From Leptasterias polaris (taxonomy: Eukaryota > Echinodermata > Asteroidea > Forcipulatida > Asteriidae), in the NCBI GenBank assembly GCA_037783415.1, contig JAZGTN010000003.1, positions 6,982,501-7,046,500 on the forward strand: 64,000 bases of DNA. Reading direction: 5' to 3'. The number at the start of each line of letters is the position of its first letter. The stretch's first letter is position 1. The notes below the pieces were generated by a model, which did no database searches, was not told the origin of the DNA, and saw only the letters and a list, made by a program, of their open reading frames with translations. The translations under genes were made by a program, and so were the position numbers. Below are positions 1 through 11,371 of the stretch, piece after piece.

Positions 1-54
1 TCACAGAGCACTAAGATTCATCTTAATATGAGAACTATAAATAAATAAATAATT

Positions 55-157
55 AGTAAACTTGCGGGTATAACCATGTATTAAATCTCTTTTGTGGGAG
101 TGTTGGCTCTGAAGAAGAGCAGAGTATACTGCTCCAAACGTCGAGACCACACCAGCT
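55..157 (-). repeat. Dispersed ~100-bp repeat, copy 1
   Basis: The reverse complement of this stretch matches two other places in the window, 40722-40822 and 56276-56371. Shared landmarks are a GTCGAGACCA-like start, a CCAACACT(T/C)CTCCCAAAAGAG middle and a TGTACCCACAAGTTTA-like end. It abuts the palindromic core that begins at 158, so it may be part of the same composite element. No coding function is seen; the ORF that reads through it is not credible. Confidence 0.55.
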
Positions 158-263
158 GGTTTTCCTTTAACATCGTAAACTAACACGGCCCGCCATTTTG
201 TAGAGCCAAATTTTGACTGCACAAAATGGCGGACCGTGTTAGTTCGCAAAGTAAAAGGAAAAC
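158..263. mobile_element. Palindromic core of a MITE
   Basis: The two arms, about 50 bp each, are near-perfect inverted repeats around a short loop near 210. Outer ends are GGTTTTCCTTT and AAAGGAAAACC. Inner ends are CGCCATTTTGT and ACAAAATGGCG. The arms also share AACACGG/CCGTGTT. This would fold as one long hairpin. Together with 742-843 it forms the right part of a MITE whose terminal arm ends beside TTAA. I recognise this family as abundant in echinoderm genomes; that is recollection and not a search result. Confidence 0.7.
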
Positions 264-299
264 CACACAATTTCGAGGCATATTTGTGTGGATCATTGT

Positions 300-733
300 C
301 AATCAATCAATCAAAGGTAATTTATAGAGCGCCAAAATCAACAGTTTGTTCTAAGGCGCTGAGGCACAGTTGAATGGTTAGTAAGCCTGTTGGAACAGGT
401 GAGCTTTAAGGAGTGTCTTGAATGAGGTGAGTGAGCTGGCATTTCTGATAGGTACAGGAAGCTTATTCCACATTTTGAGGCCTCCAGAGAATGACCTCTC
501 TGCAAAAGTTGAATAGCGAGTTCTTGGCACAACAAAAAGGGAACAAGAGCTAGACCAACGAAGATGTCTTGTTGAGATCTCAATTTGAGCATGTCCGTGA
601 TATACCCAGGGGCTTGCTTATGGTTCGCTTTATACATCAGGATCATAACTTTGAAGATGATTCTTTGAGAGATAGGAAGCCAATGTAGGTTGATTAGATG
701 AGGACTGATGGAATCGTATTTGCGTATAATTAT
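300..733 (-). mobile_element. 5'-truncated non-LTR retrotransposon (RT C-terminus), inserted in a MITE
   Basis: On the minus strand two frames joined by one frameshift near 545 encode the C-terminal tail of a LINE reverse transcriptase. The first frame carries LHWLPISQRIIFKV followed by a YKANHKQAPGYI-like helix. The second carries VVPRTRYSTFAERSFS, MWNKLPVPIRNA and FKTLLKAHLFQQAY, then a stop near 390. These are hallmark blocks at the end of CR1/L2-like RT ORFs. The element ends in a GGCGCTCTATAA 3' motif and a (TTGA)n tail at 300-316. An 8-bp target duplication ATCATTGT flanks it at 292-299 and 734-741, so the insertion is complete as it stands and 5'-truncated at birth. It is not functional. 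Confidence 0.88.
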
Positions 734-741
734 ATCATTGT

Positions 742-843
742 ATCCTACTTTTAAAACATCTTTCTAACCATATGCATTTTATAACAAACGGTTACAAACG
801 CTTTTCATAGCCCAACTCGCCTGATCCAAGGCAACGTGTCCCT
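742..843. mobile_element. Right terminal arm of the MITE interrupted by the LINE
   Basis: This arm continues the MITE after the LINE insertion. It ends with a terminal segment GATCCAAGGCAACGTGTCCCT followed directly by TTAA at 844-847, the expected target. If the LINE and one copy of its 8-bp duplication are removed, the arm joins the palindromic core at 158-291. The matching left terminal arm is missing or lies outside the window. Confidence 0.65.
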
Positions 844-848
844 TTAAT

Positions 849-2218
849 ATGAGTTGTCAATACCACCATAGTGACTTGTATTGTGACATCACACTTTGCT
901 TAGCAATTAAGATTGATACACATCTTTTAAGGTCAAGAGACAATCTCAGCTCTTTGTAAAATCAACCCCTGGACTTCTTTGTTTCAGAGAACTGTATGGC
1001 ACTTCTACATGTAGAGCACCGTACTAATGTACATAAACTCCGAAAAATCCCTCAATCAGGCATGCCTCAATCAGACAATTCCAACTGAGTTTAACAAAAT
1101 TTCAAAGGCACATCTGACAAATCAAAAACAAGGAAATCAACTGATCAGCCGAAGAAAAGCTGTTTTCCTGCTCAGTTGTTTTGTAGAACAATACAGCTTT
1201 CCGGCTACCGATGAAGAAAGAATAGTCTCCCGCCAATACAACATCACTTTATTCCGTGGCTCGACACCCAAAACCGATGAAAACAAAACCCACTGTGACT
1301 TGCAACAGTCTATTGAATCAAAACACGTGTATACAAATAATAACCCCCATAAAAAAAACCTGAAATTTGGGAGGATTAGTTAAATGTTCGAGCAGTCCTC
1401 CCACCGTGCTGAAACTCAGTTTAATTCTCACAAGAATCTGTCATTTTGACCTGTGATGTATAACGACAAATACCAAGATCCAATTTCCAAGCACCCAAAA
1501 TAGCCACAAACTGAGTCAATTATTACACGAGGATTTGATACAATGTCGAACAAGCAAACTATCATCAAAGGGGGGAAAGAGAGACGAGGAGAGAAAAAAA
1601 AGAAGGAAGAAAGAGATACAAAACTTCCTGAAATGATACCCAGACATTCGAGCGCGGCCAAGAAAGACGACGAGTGAATGGTGACATTGAAACTGTATGC
1701 TTGTGCAAACACAGGCTTGTAGTGTCCGCTATGAAGATTGACTGAAGAGCTCATCTCGGTCTCTCGCTGAGAGGCTGGTGAGATGCGGCATTCAATCTCC
1801 CCCGTGTAGCACACCACGAACAAACCAGGAATTTTAATGTAATAGGCAAAGTTAATACACTCTGAAAATCTTAAAAGAATCTGCTTGAATGTTATCATTT
1901 CTGTTGGTTTATGAACGGACAACCGAACATCAAGCACGTCTTTCTCACCATCCTTACAATTGTGCACTTTTGGAACTAAGAAGTTGAAAGTTAAAAACTG
2001 CACACTTGATATTCACATTTCCCCTTGTAACATAAGGGACAAGTAAAATAAATGCAAAAAAATAGTAAAATGGCCTTACGTTTTGACCCTAGCAGAGTCT
2101 TTTTCAAAGGCTAGAAGGAATTTAAGCATGTAGAAATCTAATGTTCATAAATTTATTCCACACACTTTGATAAAAGTCTTTAATTAATTGAGATTCATGA
2201 TAAATATTAAGAAGATGA
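849..2218. other. No supported gene; AT-rich unique sequence
   Basis: I see no repeat of known type here. The longest open frame is on the minus strand at 1428-2003 (191 codons). It has no recognisable domain, and its C-terminal third is the translation of a pyrimidine tract (1560-1620). The GC-richer part, 1640-1960, could hide an exon, but no splice pair is convincing. A plus-strand frame at 1027-1383 has no features. Confidence 0.4.
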
Positions 2219-2720
2219 ACTGTGCAAGTCTCACGCATATCGAAAATGAGAAAACAACTCAAACAAAGACTACATTTTTCTATGAAATCAAATTTTTTTA
2301 AATTCTATTTATATATACAAAAGTCTTGAAAATAAAAATATCCATAGCAATATGTTATTAAAAATTAGAATTGAAATAAAATTAATATTTTGGGCGATGA
2401 TGCTTATGTTTTAGAAATCCCATTTGCCAATCACGCCCGATAACATGAACATCAGCTGGGCAAAATTCTTTATTGTTTACAAGTAACCAGAAACGGAAGT
2501 CAAGTCTTACTCTTGGGTTTTCTTTGTTGATCTTTTAAATTTATTCTAATTTCATATATTTCATGATTTAATTTTATTTTCCCAACAATATGATACAATT
2601 TTGATAGCCATAAACTCTGTCAATGTTTAAAGAAAAAATTCCAATTACAAGTAAGAACCCAATATACCGTCGGGATCAACTTGGTCACGTAAGTTTGAAT
2701 AAGCGCGAGACTTGCACAGT
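2219..2720. mobile_element. Candidate TIR element (~500 bp)
   Basis: ACTGTGCAAGTCTCACGC at 2219-2236 is matched on the opposite strand by 2703-2720 with 17 of 18 bases identical, which is the signature of terminal inverted repeats. The interior is very AT-rich with no ORF. No clear target-site duplication is visible, so the superfamily is unknown and the pair could be chance or a degraded element. Confidence 0.5.
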
Positions 2721-4520
2721 CTATTAAAAGTTAGTTATAAATGACCTTAAGATATTCAAGTGCTAATTTCAGCCATTTCAAGTTTATTTTTCAAAATGTC
2801 ATTTACATTTGACATTCTCGGAAAGGCTAATTTACACAAACCATGATCACAAAATGTCACTTTCATTACAAAATTCATTCATTAGCCTTTTGTTTTTTGT
2901 GTGTTTTTTTTTTTCAATATTGATTGAGTGACAACCTTTGATTGAACAATTACCCATCATTTATCATTTTCTGTGAGGTTGCTCTGACAGGTTGATTCAG
3001 ACCATTGTTACATCGTTAACAGACGGCCTCGTTTTAGAACAATTAGTTTAAATAACAAGGGAGTGCAAATCTTTCAAGTTCTCAAAAGAAAATATAAAAG
3101 CTCCATCGTTTTCCATCAGTCTGTAAAAACTCATTATAGATTACTCGTCATGTATAATTTCACTGGCCTTGGCAAGGGAAACAACGTGGGTACGGAATAA
3201 GGAATAAATGGGGCACTGTTTTTATTCTGCATTGATGCTTTGATAGACAAGGATGAAGCCCTGACAAACAAGTCTCCTGATAAAATAAAATAAAAAAACT
3301 CAAATCAGAAAACTGGGGGTGGATTTCTTTTAAAAGATTCCAAAGTCTCATGCAACGCCATGAGACTCGGTAAATAAATGCTGCCCTCTAGTGAAACATT
3401 GCAGGAAAATAAGATTGACCACAATCTACTTTCAAGGATTTGTCTAATAATTGGATTATGCTGCTGTGTTTGTTCATTGAAAAGTACAAGCTTGTTACAC
3501 AGGAATTGATCACGAATTTTATTTATTTGTTTAATTTAAGATATAAGTTTTAAAAAACATTTCTGCCAATTTTTAACAAATACAGAATCTAAATTGAGAA
3601 TGCTGAGGAAAATCCAATTGTTTACGTCACATAAAGGTATACCGATAATTTCACTATTGCATTGCAGGTATTGTCACAGCATTTGGTTTAACAGTTCAGA
3701 GCAAGAAGTAAAATTTAGTAGTAATATCATACTACGTATTATCACGCCATTGAACAGTGTTCAATGATGTTTATCTCAAGAAGTCAACCCCTCTCAACTA
3801 ACACAAGCTTCATGACTTTCGTTGTCCTGATGAAGCAACAGACATAATTAGAATATTGCCCACATTGACAATGGCGTCAACTACACCACCTGCTCATTGT
3901 GCATTCATTATGCATGACCATGATTGACAACATTGAGTAGTCCCGCCTACTTCCTTTGTCATAAACCTTAACAATCATCAATTACAGTACAAGGTGGTTC
4001 ACTGTCACTCACTCATCAGTGGTTGATGGAGGAAGACTAATAATTTATTGACACTAGAGGGCGACAAAGAGACTCTTAAAATACAAAGGTGCTCCATTTT
4101 GTTAGAAGTCCTTACAACAACGTGTGTTGATAAAATTTAAATTTTGCTGGACACAGCGGATGACGCCATAGAGCTTCAGGTGATACTCATCTAGATTTTG
4201 GAATCCATAAATGCACTTATCTGCATTGGACCACAAACTGCCTAAACTGATCCAAGAATTGTCATGGTTTAGACACTGGGCGTAAATAAATCATTTGCAA
4301 CGCTTGTCCAGTGCCTGGTGTGCATATTACAATCCGCATCACACACAGCTGGCCACCTGTGACGCCAACAAAAAAGCAGCATTTTGCTGGTAAGTACCTC
4401 TCTATGGACAGCGCCCTCAATTGTTGAAGTTTCAAAGCACGTCACCTCCTTTAAAATGACTGGAGAAAGAAAGGAAGGAAAAAAAACCACAGAAATCCTG
4501 AGCCAACTTCCAGCACCTAC
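2721..4520. other. No supported gene; likely intron or intergenic
   Basis: AT-rich sequence with no recognised repeat and no frame over 65 codons. If the exon at 4521-4622 is real and the gene continues on the minus strand, this would be the intron downstream of it. Confidence 0.35.
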
Positions 4521-4622
4521 CTTCTTCCTGCACAACCTCTTCCTTTTGTTCCGATCCGTATTTGTGCTGTCCTCGAGACTCTGTCGAGATGTTTTCTTTC
4601 CATCCTTGGGTTTGCCTTCATT
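4521..4622 (-). CDS. Putative internal exon, 34 codons, lysine/arginine-rich
   Basis: On the minus strand a long T-rich tract, TTGACTTCTTTTCAG, ends exactly at the exon start and a strong donor, GAAG/GTAGGT, follows its end. The 102 nt between are a whole number of codons in phase 0. They encode a hydrophilic peptide beginning NEGKPKDGKKTSRQS, with an acidic/serine middle LEDSTNT and a basic end RNKRKRLCRKK. The basic end could be a nuclear-localisation or heparin-binding patch; this is inference. Being phase 0-0, the exon could be skipped without shifting the frame, so alternative use is possible. The neighbouring exons are not identified within the window and no family is recognised. The frame continues open on both sides only as intron read-through. 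Confidence 0.6.
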
Positions 4623-4767
4623 CTGAAAAGAAGTCAAGAAAAAAAAAAAAAGACTCTTCAATTTATGTTTAGCTATGAAGAAATACTTATTAGTTATGTT
4701 TTACCCATACACAGATGAGTGTCAAGCGCTGCATACTTTCCAAGCCCTGTGGAAAAAAAACATAATA

Positions 4768-4846
4768 CCCAAGTGGGATTCGAACCCACAACCTTTGCTA
4801 TTCTAGAGCAGATGTCGTACCACTAGACCACCGAGATTGCCCGGTT
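4768..4846 (-). mobile_element. tRNA-derived SINE head, family C
   Basis: The minus strand shows a tRNA-like A box TGGTCTAGTGG (near 4821-4830) and a B box GGGTTCGAATCCC (near 4774-4786) within a perfect 5-bp T-stem GTGGG/CCCAC. Spacing fits an internal RNA polymerase III promoter. A decayed copy of the same head is at 51431-51475. The stretch just upstream, 4850-5040, contains a second weaker tRNA-like segment with a GGATTTGAACC block, so this may be a dimer or two adjacent insertions. Confidence 0.65.
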
Positions 4847-5082
4847 GCTAGAGGCAATTTGAATCCTATATTTCAATAAGTAGTAGAAAGCACTGCATGC
4901 AAAGCAATATCCTGTGCCCTAAATGAATCCCTGTTTGGATTTGAACCAAGAACCTTCTACAATCAAGAAATGTCCGAGTCAATTATGAATCCGAGCTTGC
5001 CCAATAGAGGGTTAGTTCAAATCCAATACAGCACTGACTGCCGATGTACATTCAGGTATCCAATTTCAGTTTTTATTTCATT

Positions 5083-5304
5083 TTATTTATTCTGGTTGTG
5101 AAGCCAAGGATTCTCAGAAAAGCGAACTTAATCACGATACTAGCCAAGAACCCCATGGAGAGAAGACAAAGAAGGAAGTTTCACTTTTGGATGTGGGGGG
5201 AAACCTCTGAGAATTATTCCAGGGGAAACCCAGACAATCAGATCAGGTAGGGACTGAAAACCCAATCCACATAGTGCCCCCAGCAGGACTCGAACTGGGT
5301 CCCA
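5083..5304 (-). mobile_element. tRNA-derived SINE, family B, 5'-truncated
   Basis: The reverse complement matches 26523-26778 over most of its length. Shared blocks are the CCTCTGAG(A/T)(A/T)TTATTCCAGG body, the TGGATTGGGTTTTCAGT junction after the B box, and an end in GGCTTC(A)CAACCAGAA. The B box is visible as GAGTCC-type sequence near 5285-5300, but the A-box end is missing. A 68-codon plus-strand frame across it is a by-product of the repeat. Confidence 0.65.
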
Positions 5305-6406
5305 TAACATTAACAAATTTAATTCAACAATAAAAATGCTTCATAAATTAATTCAAACAAGTCTTTTACAATAAACATCTCTTATTGTCTTCTTTAAAAA
5401 AATATATATATATATATCATTCAGCACCAGTGATGAGTAAACATATTTATTACACAAATTAAAATACACAAACCTAGGTAAAAGGTAAGCTGGGGAAGAT
5501 CTTGCAAAATTACTACAAAGTAACTTCACTCTGCAGTCTCATATAGAAAAAACATCAGCTTTTCAACTAACTTATTAAGTCAGCTTTCACAGTATTAAAA
5601 TATTTTGACTCAGGGTCGAAACTCCATTGCACAAAATCTTGAATCAATCAGTTCACCATGAACAGATCTCTTTTTTTCATTGCAAGTCTCCATGACTGAT
5701 ATGTCCCTAAAAATGTCTGAAGTGAAACGGGTTTATCGGATCAAGATCGTACAATGCCTTTCTATTAAGCGATATGCACACACCAGTGACTATCATTCAC
5801 ATAAATGCTTTCATTGGGGAATTAAATGATTCAGTCTACTGAACACACATGTACTAAAAGGGGTAATGATTTGAGGTCAGGCATTAAAGGGAGCATTCGT
5901 TCCAAATCTTCTAGTTTCACCAAGGTTTTCTAAAGGATTTGTTTTTAACTGTTGGGTATTCTGGACACAAATTATTGGAAGTTAGGCCTTAGCAGGCTGA
6001 ATTGACAATGAATTGATTTTTTGTTGATTATTATTATTAAAAAAAAATTTTTTTTTGGGGGGGGGGGTTTAATAACCCTTTTAATAGTACTATGCAATCG
6101 GCAAAAAACTGTCACTTTATTTTCATCATCAATAATGTTGAATCCATCCGCATCTAGCGGATACCAACCACATCTAGGGCAGCATTCAAACTAACAGTAA
6201 AACACCACGCAAATTTCAAATATTTGCCTACTGCCAATCTTTGGAGATTCAATTTTGTTGACAAATTGTTATTATTTTCTAATTAACAAGGCCACCTCAG
6301 AAGAAATAATTTCAAAGGATTTATAATAAGTAGGCTTTTTCGGGTACAAATTACATAATTTGTTTCGGGGGGGGGGGGGGGGGTCATTACCTAAGTACAT
6401 GTATGA
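5305..6406. other. No gene; AT-rich with short homopolymers
   Basis: Contains an (AT)n run near 5401-5417 and an A/T/G homopolymer junction with 11 G at 6057-6067. A 17-G tract follows at 6367-6383. No ORF or transposon ends were recognised. Confidence 0.4.
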
Positions 6407-6557
6407 CCCAGGCCTAGAATTACATGGATGTCTGTTGCCCCTGGTCTTAGCCTTGGTGCCCCTTCCAAAGTTTCCCATAGACTTTAAGGTTTTCTAATGG
6501 AAGTGCCCTTTGCAAAATGAAAATGGCCTCGCCCTCTCAAGGATGAAGTTCTAGGGC
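6407..6557 (-). repeat. Dispersed repeat R, copy 1
   Basis: The reverse complement contains GAGAGGGC(G/A)AGGCCATTTTC, GCAAAGGGCACTTCC and a GGGGCACCAAGGC block, ending in a CCAGGCCTGG-like palindrome. Related copies are at 24096-24245, 36404-36560, 40010-40080 and 44012-44526. The CAGGCCTG motif at one or both ends suggests terminal inverted repeats, so it is probably a MITE; its superfamily is not determined. Confidence 0.65.
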
Positions 6558-9500
6558 AGATGACCCCCATTTTGGTCATTTTACAGTGTTGGGCTTACAT
6601 GTCTGTGAGCAGTTTAAACACTGTTTGAATTGCTATTTCACAAAGTGCACAAAAAAGATAATTACAGCCTAATAAGGTGTATTATTGGAAGACCTTTTCT
6701 GGTGAACCAAAAATCAATCCAGATTACCCCAATCCATCAAAAAAGAGTACCCAGTCTACAGGCCAACTGAGTGTTTATCATAACACTAGTTATGTCAAGG
6801 GGGCCATTAACTGGTAATCAGGTAGCACCTGGTGATCATTCACTACCACTCCCCATCATACAATCAGCAAAACACAAGGTCATCTAAGGTCATCAAATTA
6901 TCAAGATTGTTTTTATATCTATATGATAAATGGGCCTGACCTACATTATACAGCAATCAAGTGATAAAGCAGAACCTCTAGTAGACACTTGGGGGGAGTT
7001 ATGGTGTGATTGTGTGGTGAGGGAGGCATGGCTAACTGGGCCATGACACTAGTTAGGGTTGAGGTTACCTGGTTTGGAAGGGGACCTCAGATAAATGACA
7101 CTTGGTATTCAGTTTGATTTAATGCCATGACTATAATTGACTTGGAATTGAATGGTACTTTAATATCAGAGCCCAGGAGATACTGACCTTTTCCCACAAG
7201 AACCAAGAAAAATGCCAACAATGAAATGGATCTCAACCCAGGCGATCTAATCTAACATCAGAACATTTATAGAAAATACTTTCAAACAGTTTGGCTTTCT
7301 TCTTGGGAAACAAATGATCCACGAAAAAGGCCAACGAGTTTGTTTCCAGAATACCCTTTCAAAAAACAGTATGATAATTAAGGAAAGATGGATAAAATCT
7401 CTCTAAAAATACATCAAACAATTAAAGGCCTGGAACTAGACCAAAAAACCCCAAACATTCTTCTTAAAAAAAGATCAAAGTTTTACTTCAAACCCAAAAG
7501 AAAAATTACAATGCATAGCTTTAAGGTTTGAGGTAGAAAGGTCAACTCTTTCTATTGAACCCACTTCAGCAACCTCTCAGTTCCAGTGGTTAACATTTAT
7601 TGAGCTCATAAATGACTGTATAAGTTACCTCACAATAAAAAACTCTGCAATTATCACATCTGATGGACATTTATTGATGCAACATTGTCGTAAAGCAAGA
7701 TTCTTTACTGTAATTATCACCTCGTCAAATATACATGTTTATGTGAGAGTCACAAACGGAATATCTCTACAACCAACTTATTTCAGTGTTCAACACCTAT
7801 TACCATGGTTCAGCTTTTTATTATGATCAGCAAAGAGGAGTGAAAACATTTGCAAACATGCCGAATATAAATCTTTCTGTTTGTCCAACCTGGAAAACAG
7901 AAAGCTTCAATCCAACCTTTGTTTGCTTAAGTTTCCACACTTCCTACAAAAGTAAGAAAGAAACCCTTCCACGTGTTTTTGTATTTTTAAGCTTTGTCCG
8001 GTAAATAAACGATACAGCTCAACCCTAAATTCTATGATATAACTATTCAAATACACAAATAATGACAAACACATAGGTAGAATAATTTTGCCCCCCCAAT
8101 TTTTTTTTTTGTAAAAAAATCTTTTCTTTTTGTATACAATGGCAAAATGTTGTTTTCTGAAAAACCAATTCTCACTTGCATATAATGGAACAGTCTGTTC
8201 ACTCAACCATTGCAGATGAAAATTTCCTGACGATCAGAACTGAAATACTAATAGGCCCCCTCCATCCAAGTCCCCATAATCTTAGGAAATACTAGCTGGT
8301 AGACATTTACATTACTGTCACACCTAGATTAAATGTCCTCTTTAATTTTGCGTGTGTGGTCCACAGTATCTGTATCCATAGAATGTGGCACAAAGATAAA
8401 ATAAACACACCTATTATTAGTAAATCTATTGCAGCCTCTCAAATGTGTTTGTTCACCTCCACTGGAAGTGCAGTAAACTCATGCATAACCTCATTTCACA
8501 ACCCACTCAGGAGTTGGCAGAGTGTGTCACAAGAGGGCAGCATACAACTTTATTGAGCAGTGGAAAAAACCCCACAAATTTTGTAAAAGTCGCCAAGTAC
8601 GTGGTTCAAATAATGAGGTCAAAGTAAACAGTTGAGAGGCTCTGAGGCATTTCAAAGTTCTTATTTTTAAATCCTTTTTTTGTGAAAATATTCCAGAGAT
8701 TGTACAGCCTTGCTAACTATTGGGCCGATTATATAGAACTGCTTAGCACCCAAAATCAAAATGACATTTCTTGAGAACATCAATGGAATAAATGTAGCCT
8801 AGGCTACTCTTCCAAAAACCAGTATTTAGCCAACCATTCTAACCCCTGGAAAGTGTCCACAGCTGCCTTGTTTTTTCTTCTTTTCATTTTTTGTTGTTTG
8901 TTTTTGTTGTAGGGACCAGATGTTGTTCAAGTTAATGGTAGCAGTGCATCATCATGTACGCCATACAATGTACCCATAATAATAATGATATGATGTATTC
9001 CGAGTACCCAATCACAGTTCCAGAATATCTCAACTCAACATCTACACCGCCACACCTCCATCCCGATTGGTTTATACAAGCAATAACAAAAACGGCGTCC
9101 TGAAAATGACGGTCTGCGAGCGTAACTCTGCGTGTGATTGGACGTCTTAACTAGAACAGACACCAAAATGTGGCTAATAGTCATATAATTGGGGCCATAC
9201 ATTCGACAGACTGTCTAGACCGTTGTGGACATATTTTAGGGTGCGTGCTGGTCCCTGGGCTTGTTTGCACAACATGGTGTAGAGATCAATAGGCATGGCA
9301 CCCCTACTTGATTGGCTGTCAGGGCAACCCATCTACATGGGACTCAGATATTTCATCGGTAACATAGAGGGGAAAAAATAACCCCAAGATATGCCACTTA
9401 CACGTGTTGCCTTACAAAGCAACACAATTACATGCGTCGATAGTATTGACTATCATCATGTGGGAAGAAAAAGGAGAGACAATTTTATCATCCCCCCCCC

Positions 9501-10480
9501 CCCCCCCCCCCCATCCCCGGAGGTTCCAAACAAATTTAGGAAAATGACTACATTGAATCTGGAGAACTTCACGATGCAGAAGTGCTTTTGATTTCATCAA
9601 TAAAGACGCAATTTGACAAAATAAGATGCTTTCGGAAATATAATTTGATGTCGATCAAGAAGTGTTTGACTCACTGTTAAACTCTAAAACCAGATAAGAA
9701 TAAATTTGTGCAAGAATCCTCATCCCTCGGCTAGCCTCCCCCTCTCCCCCCAAAAAGGGAGGAACAAGTTCCTTGCATTTTATTGTGGAGCTGGTGTAAC
9801 TATTTCCATGTACATACGTTTCTCTCCATATTAAACAACAGGAAACGAGCAGTCTCGTTCAATCAAATCAAAAATGATTAGAAGAGGCAGGTTACAATCT
9901 AGGTCACTCAAGGCCTCCAGGTTCAGATGAAGACAAAAATTCCAGACATGCCAGATATCTTTTCTCTCTTCTTATTTTTGAACACGACAGACCGAGATTA
10001 AGGGGGTGGAGAATAACGTAAACAAATACATTGATCCGATTATAGGTGGCTAAACAAATGACATGGGATATGAGTTGAATATGTGGACTTGGTTAAAGAG
10101 GGGGGTACACCTTTTGACGAGACCGGGCTGATGTGATTGATTTCTAGGATTGAAGACAAGAGGGCATTGCTAGTGTTCTAGGACGTCGTCCCAGCCCCCT
10201 CCTTTAACAGTGGTCTGCTGGTCAAATGCTAGTTAACTCTGTCAGTGTCACGTGCGGACCAGTTTAAATTCCTTACAAACATTTGTTGTAAATTCCTTCC
10301 AAAAAATAGTTGTAAATCGAAAAATAAAGATTGTACAGCAACACAGTTTTCAGAATGGGAAAGGGGACCCTTGAGGGTGCTATTGTAACCTGCTTTTTAG
10401 GGGGTCGCCATTTGCACACAAAAAGCCAGTGAACAATTAATGTGTCCATATCATCAATTTATCATTATAATAATGTTGCA
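6558..10480. other. No supported gene; possible regulatory block at 9.0-9.4 kb
   Basis: Mostly AT-rich unique sequence, with T- and C-rich tracts (8096-8110; 21 C at 9492-9512). At about 9000-9370 base composition is more even and the stretch contains inverted CCAAT-type ATTGG motifs (near 9066 and 9140) and CpGs, which could suit a conserved non-coding or promoter element; this is only inference. The ORFs are short and unrecognised. Confidence 0.35.
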
Positions 10481-10529
10481 TGAAACTTTAAAGGGTTGAA
10501 ACACACCTGAGGACCAGTAAAAATCTAAC

Positions 10530-10650
10530 CAAAGTGATCCGGCTCGTTGAATGTTGAAAAGCATCCATATTTCTATTGAGATGACAAGCTAATTGGTCCT
10601 GCTGGCCAGTCACTAAAAAAGTTAAGGGCAAACTCTGTTGTGGTGCCCCT
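10530..10650. repeat. Dispersed repeat paired with 60640-60790
   Basis: Shares with 60640-60790, in the same orientation, TTGAAAAGCATC, ATGACAA(A/G)CTAA(C/T)TGGT, and a GTTAAGGGCAAAC-like end. The copies are diverged. No ends or duplications are resolved. Confidence 0.4.
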
Positions 10651-10784
10651 TTAACACTTGTCCTTAGACTTACCCCGAAGGTAACCTTTTCTCTGAGAAA
10701 TGTTCTTAACTTGAAAGCCAAAGTTCAAGTCCTGATAAACTATCCTAATATTCAGTACATCCATAAAGAGTTAAACCCTTCCTC

Positions 10785-11105
10785 TGTGGTTAAGACGTTC
10801 TTATAGAGCGCATTTCAGTTCTGAGAGATCTCTTAATGCGCTTTTACAAACAATACAAAATAACAAACAAACAAAACAGGTAAAATCAACCAATTAACTT
10901 GATTTACAATAACAAATGAGATACCAAGAGAGAAAAATCAGAAAGAAACCCGACAGTCTTTCTGAAAACAACAAAATGACAGTCTTTCTGAAAACAACAT
11001 TAAATCTCCTTCTAATGGATGCAAGAATTCTAGAAATGGATTGCTGGCCCGAATATTTCATAATATAGGGCCTATACAATTCATTTTTTCTGGAATATGA
11101 TATCA
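10785..11105 (-). mobile_element. Retroposon 3'-end fragment
   Basis: On the minus strand the sequence runs into GCGCATTAAGAGATCTCTC and then ATGCGCTCTATAAGAACGTC. The latter is the GCGC-N-TATAA type 3' end shared with the LINE at 300-733 and the SINE at 35931-36357. It also contains an 18-bp direct repeat (CAGTCTTTCTGAAAACAAC at 10953 and 10981). The upstream frame of about 70 codons is not a recognisable protein. It could be a SINE body or a LINE 3' untranslated region. Confidence 0.5.
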
Positions 11106-11371
11106 ACTTTCAGGTAACTCAAACCCTGCATACTGTTTAGCCAAGTATACTTTTACAATACATGTCCTATTCAGGAGTTATAAACAAAAATCATGTCAGT
11201 ACCACTGTGTGCAGATCACCTTCAAAATATGATACTCCTATGACTAAATGTGGGGGGGGGGGGGGATCATGTCACTAATCCAAAAATATTTCATTAAGAA
11301 TAGGGGTCAGTTATTTTCATGAATTCAATTAAAATGATTACATGTTTTGGAAGCTTTTGTTTCTTTCTTTT

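Noticed and set aside
1027..1383. 118-codon plus-strand frame
   Set aside because: Low-complexity, polar and unrecognised; no supporting signals.
1428..2003. 191-codon minus-strand frame
   Set aside because: No recognised domain, no convincing splice sites, and the end of the peptide is the translation of a pyrimidine tract. Length alone is possible by chance in 64 kb.
4384..4626. Plus-strand frame opposite the exon
   Set aside because: It is the antisense shadow of the minus-strand exon and its flanking intron, with no splice signals of its own.
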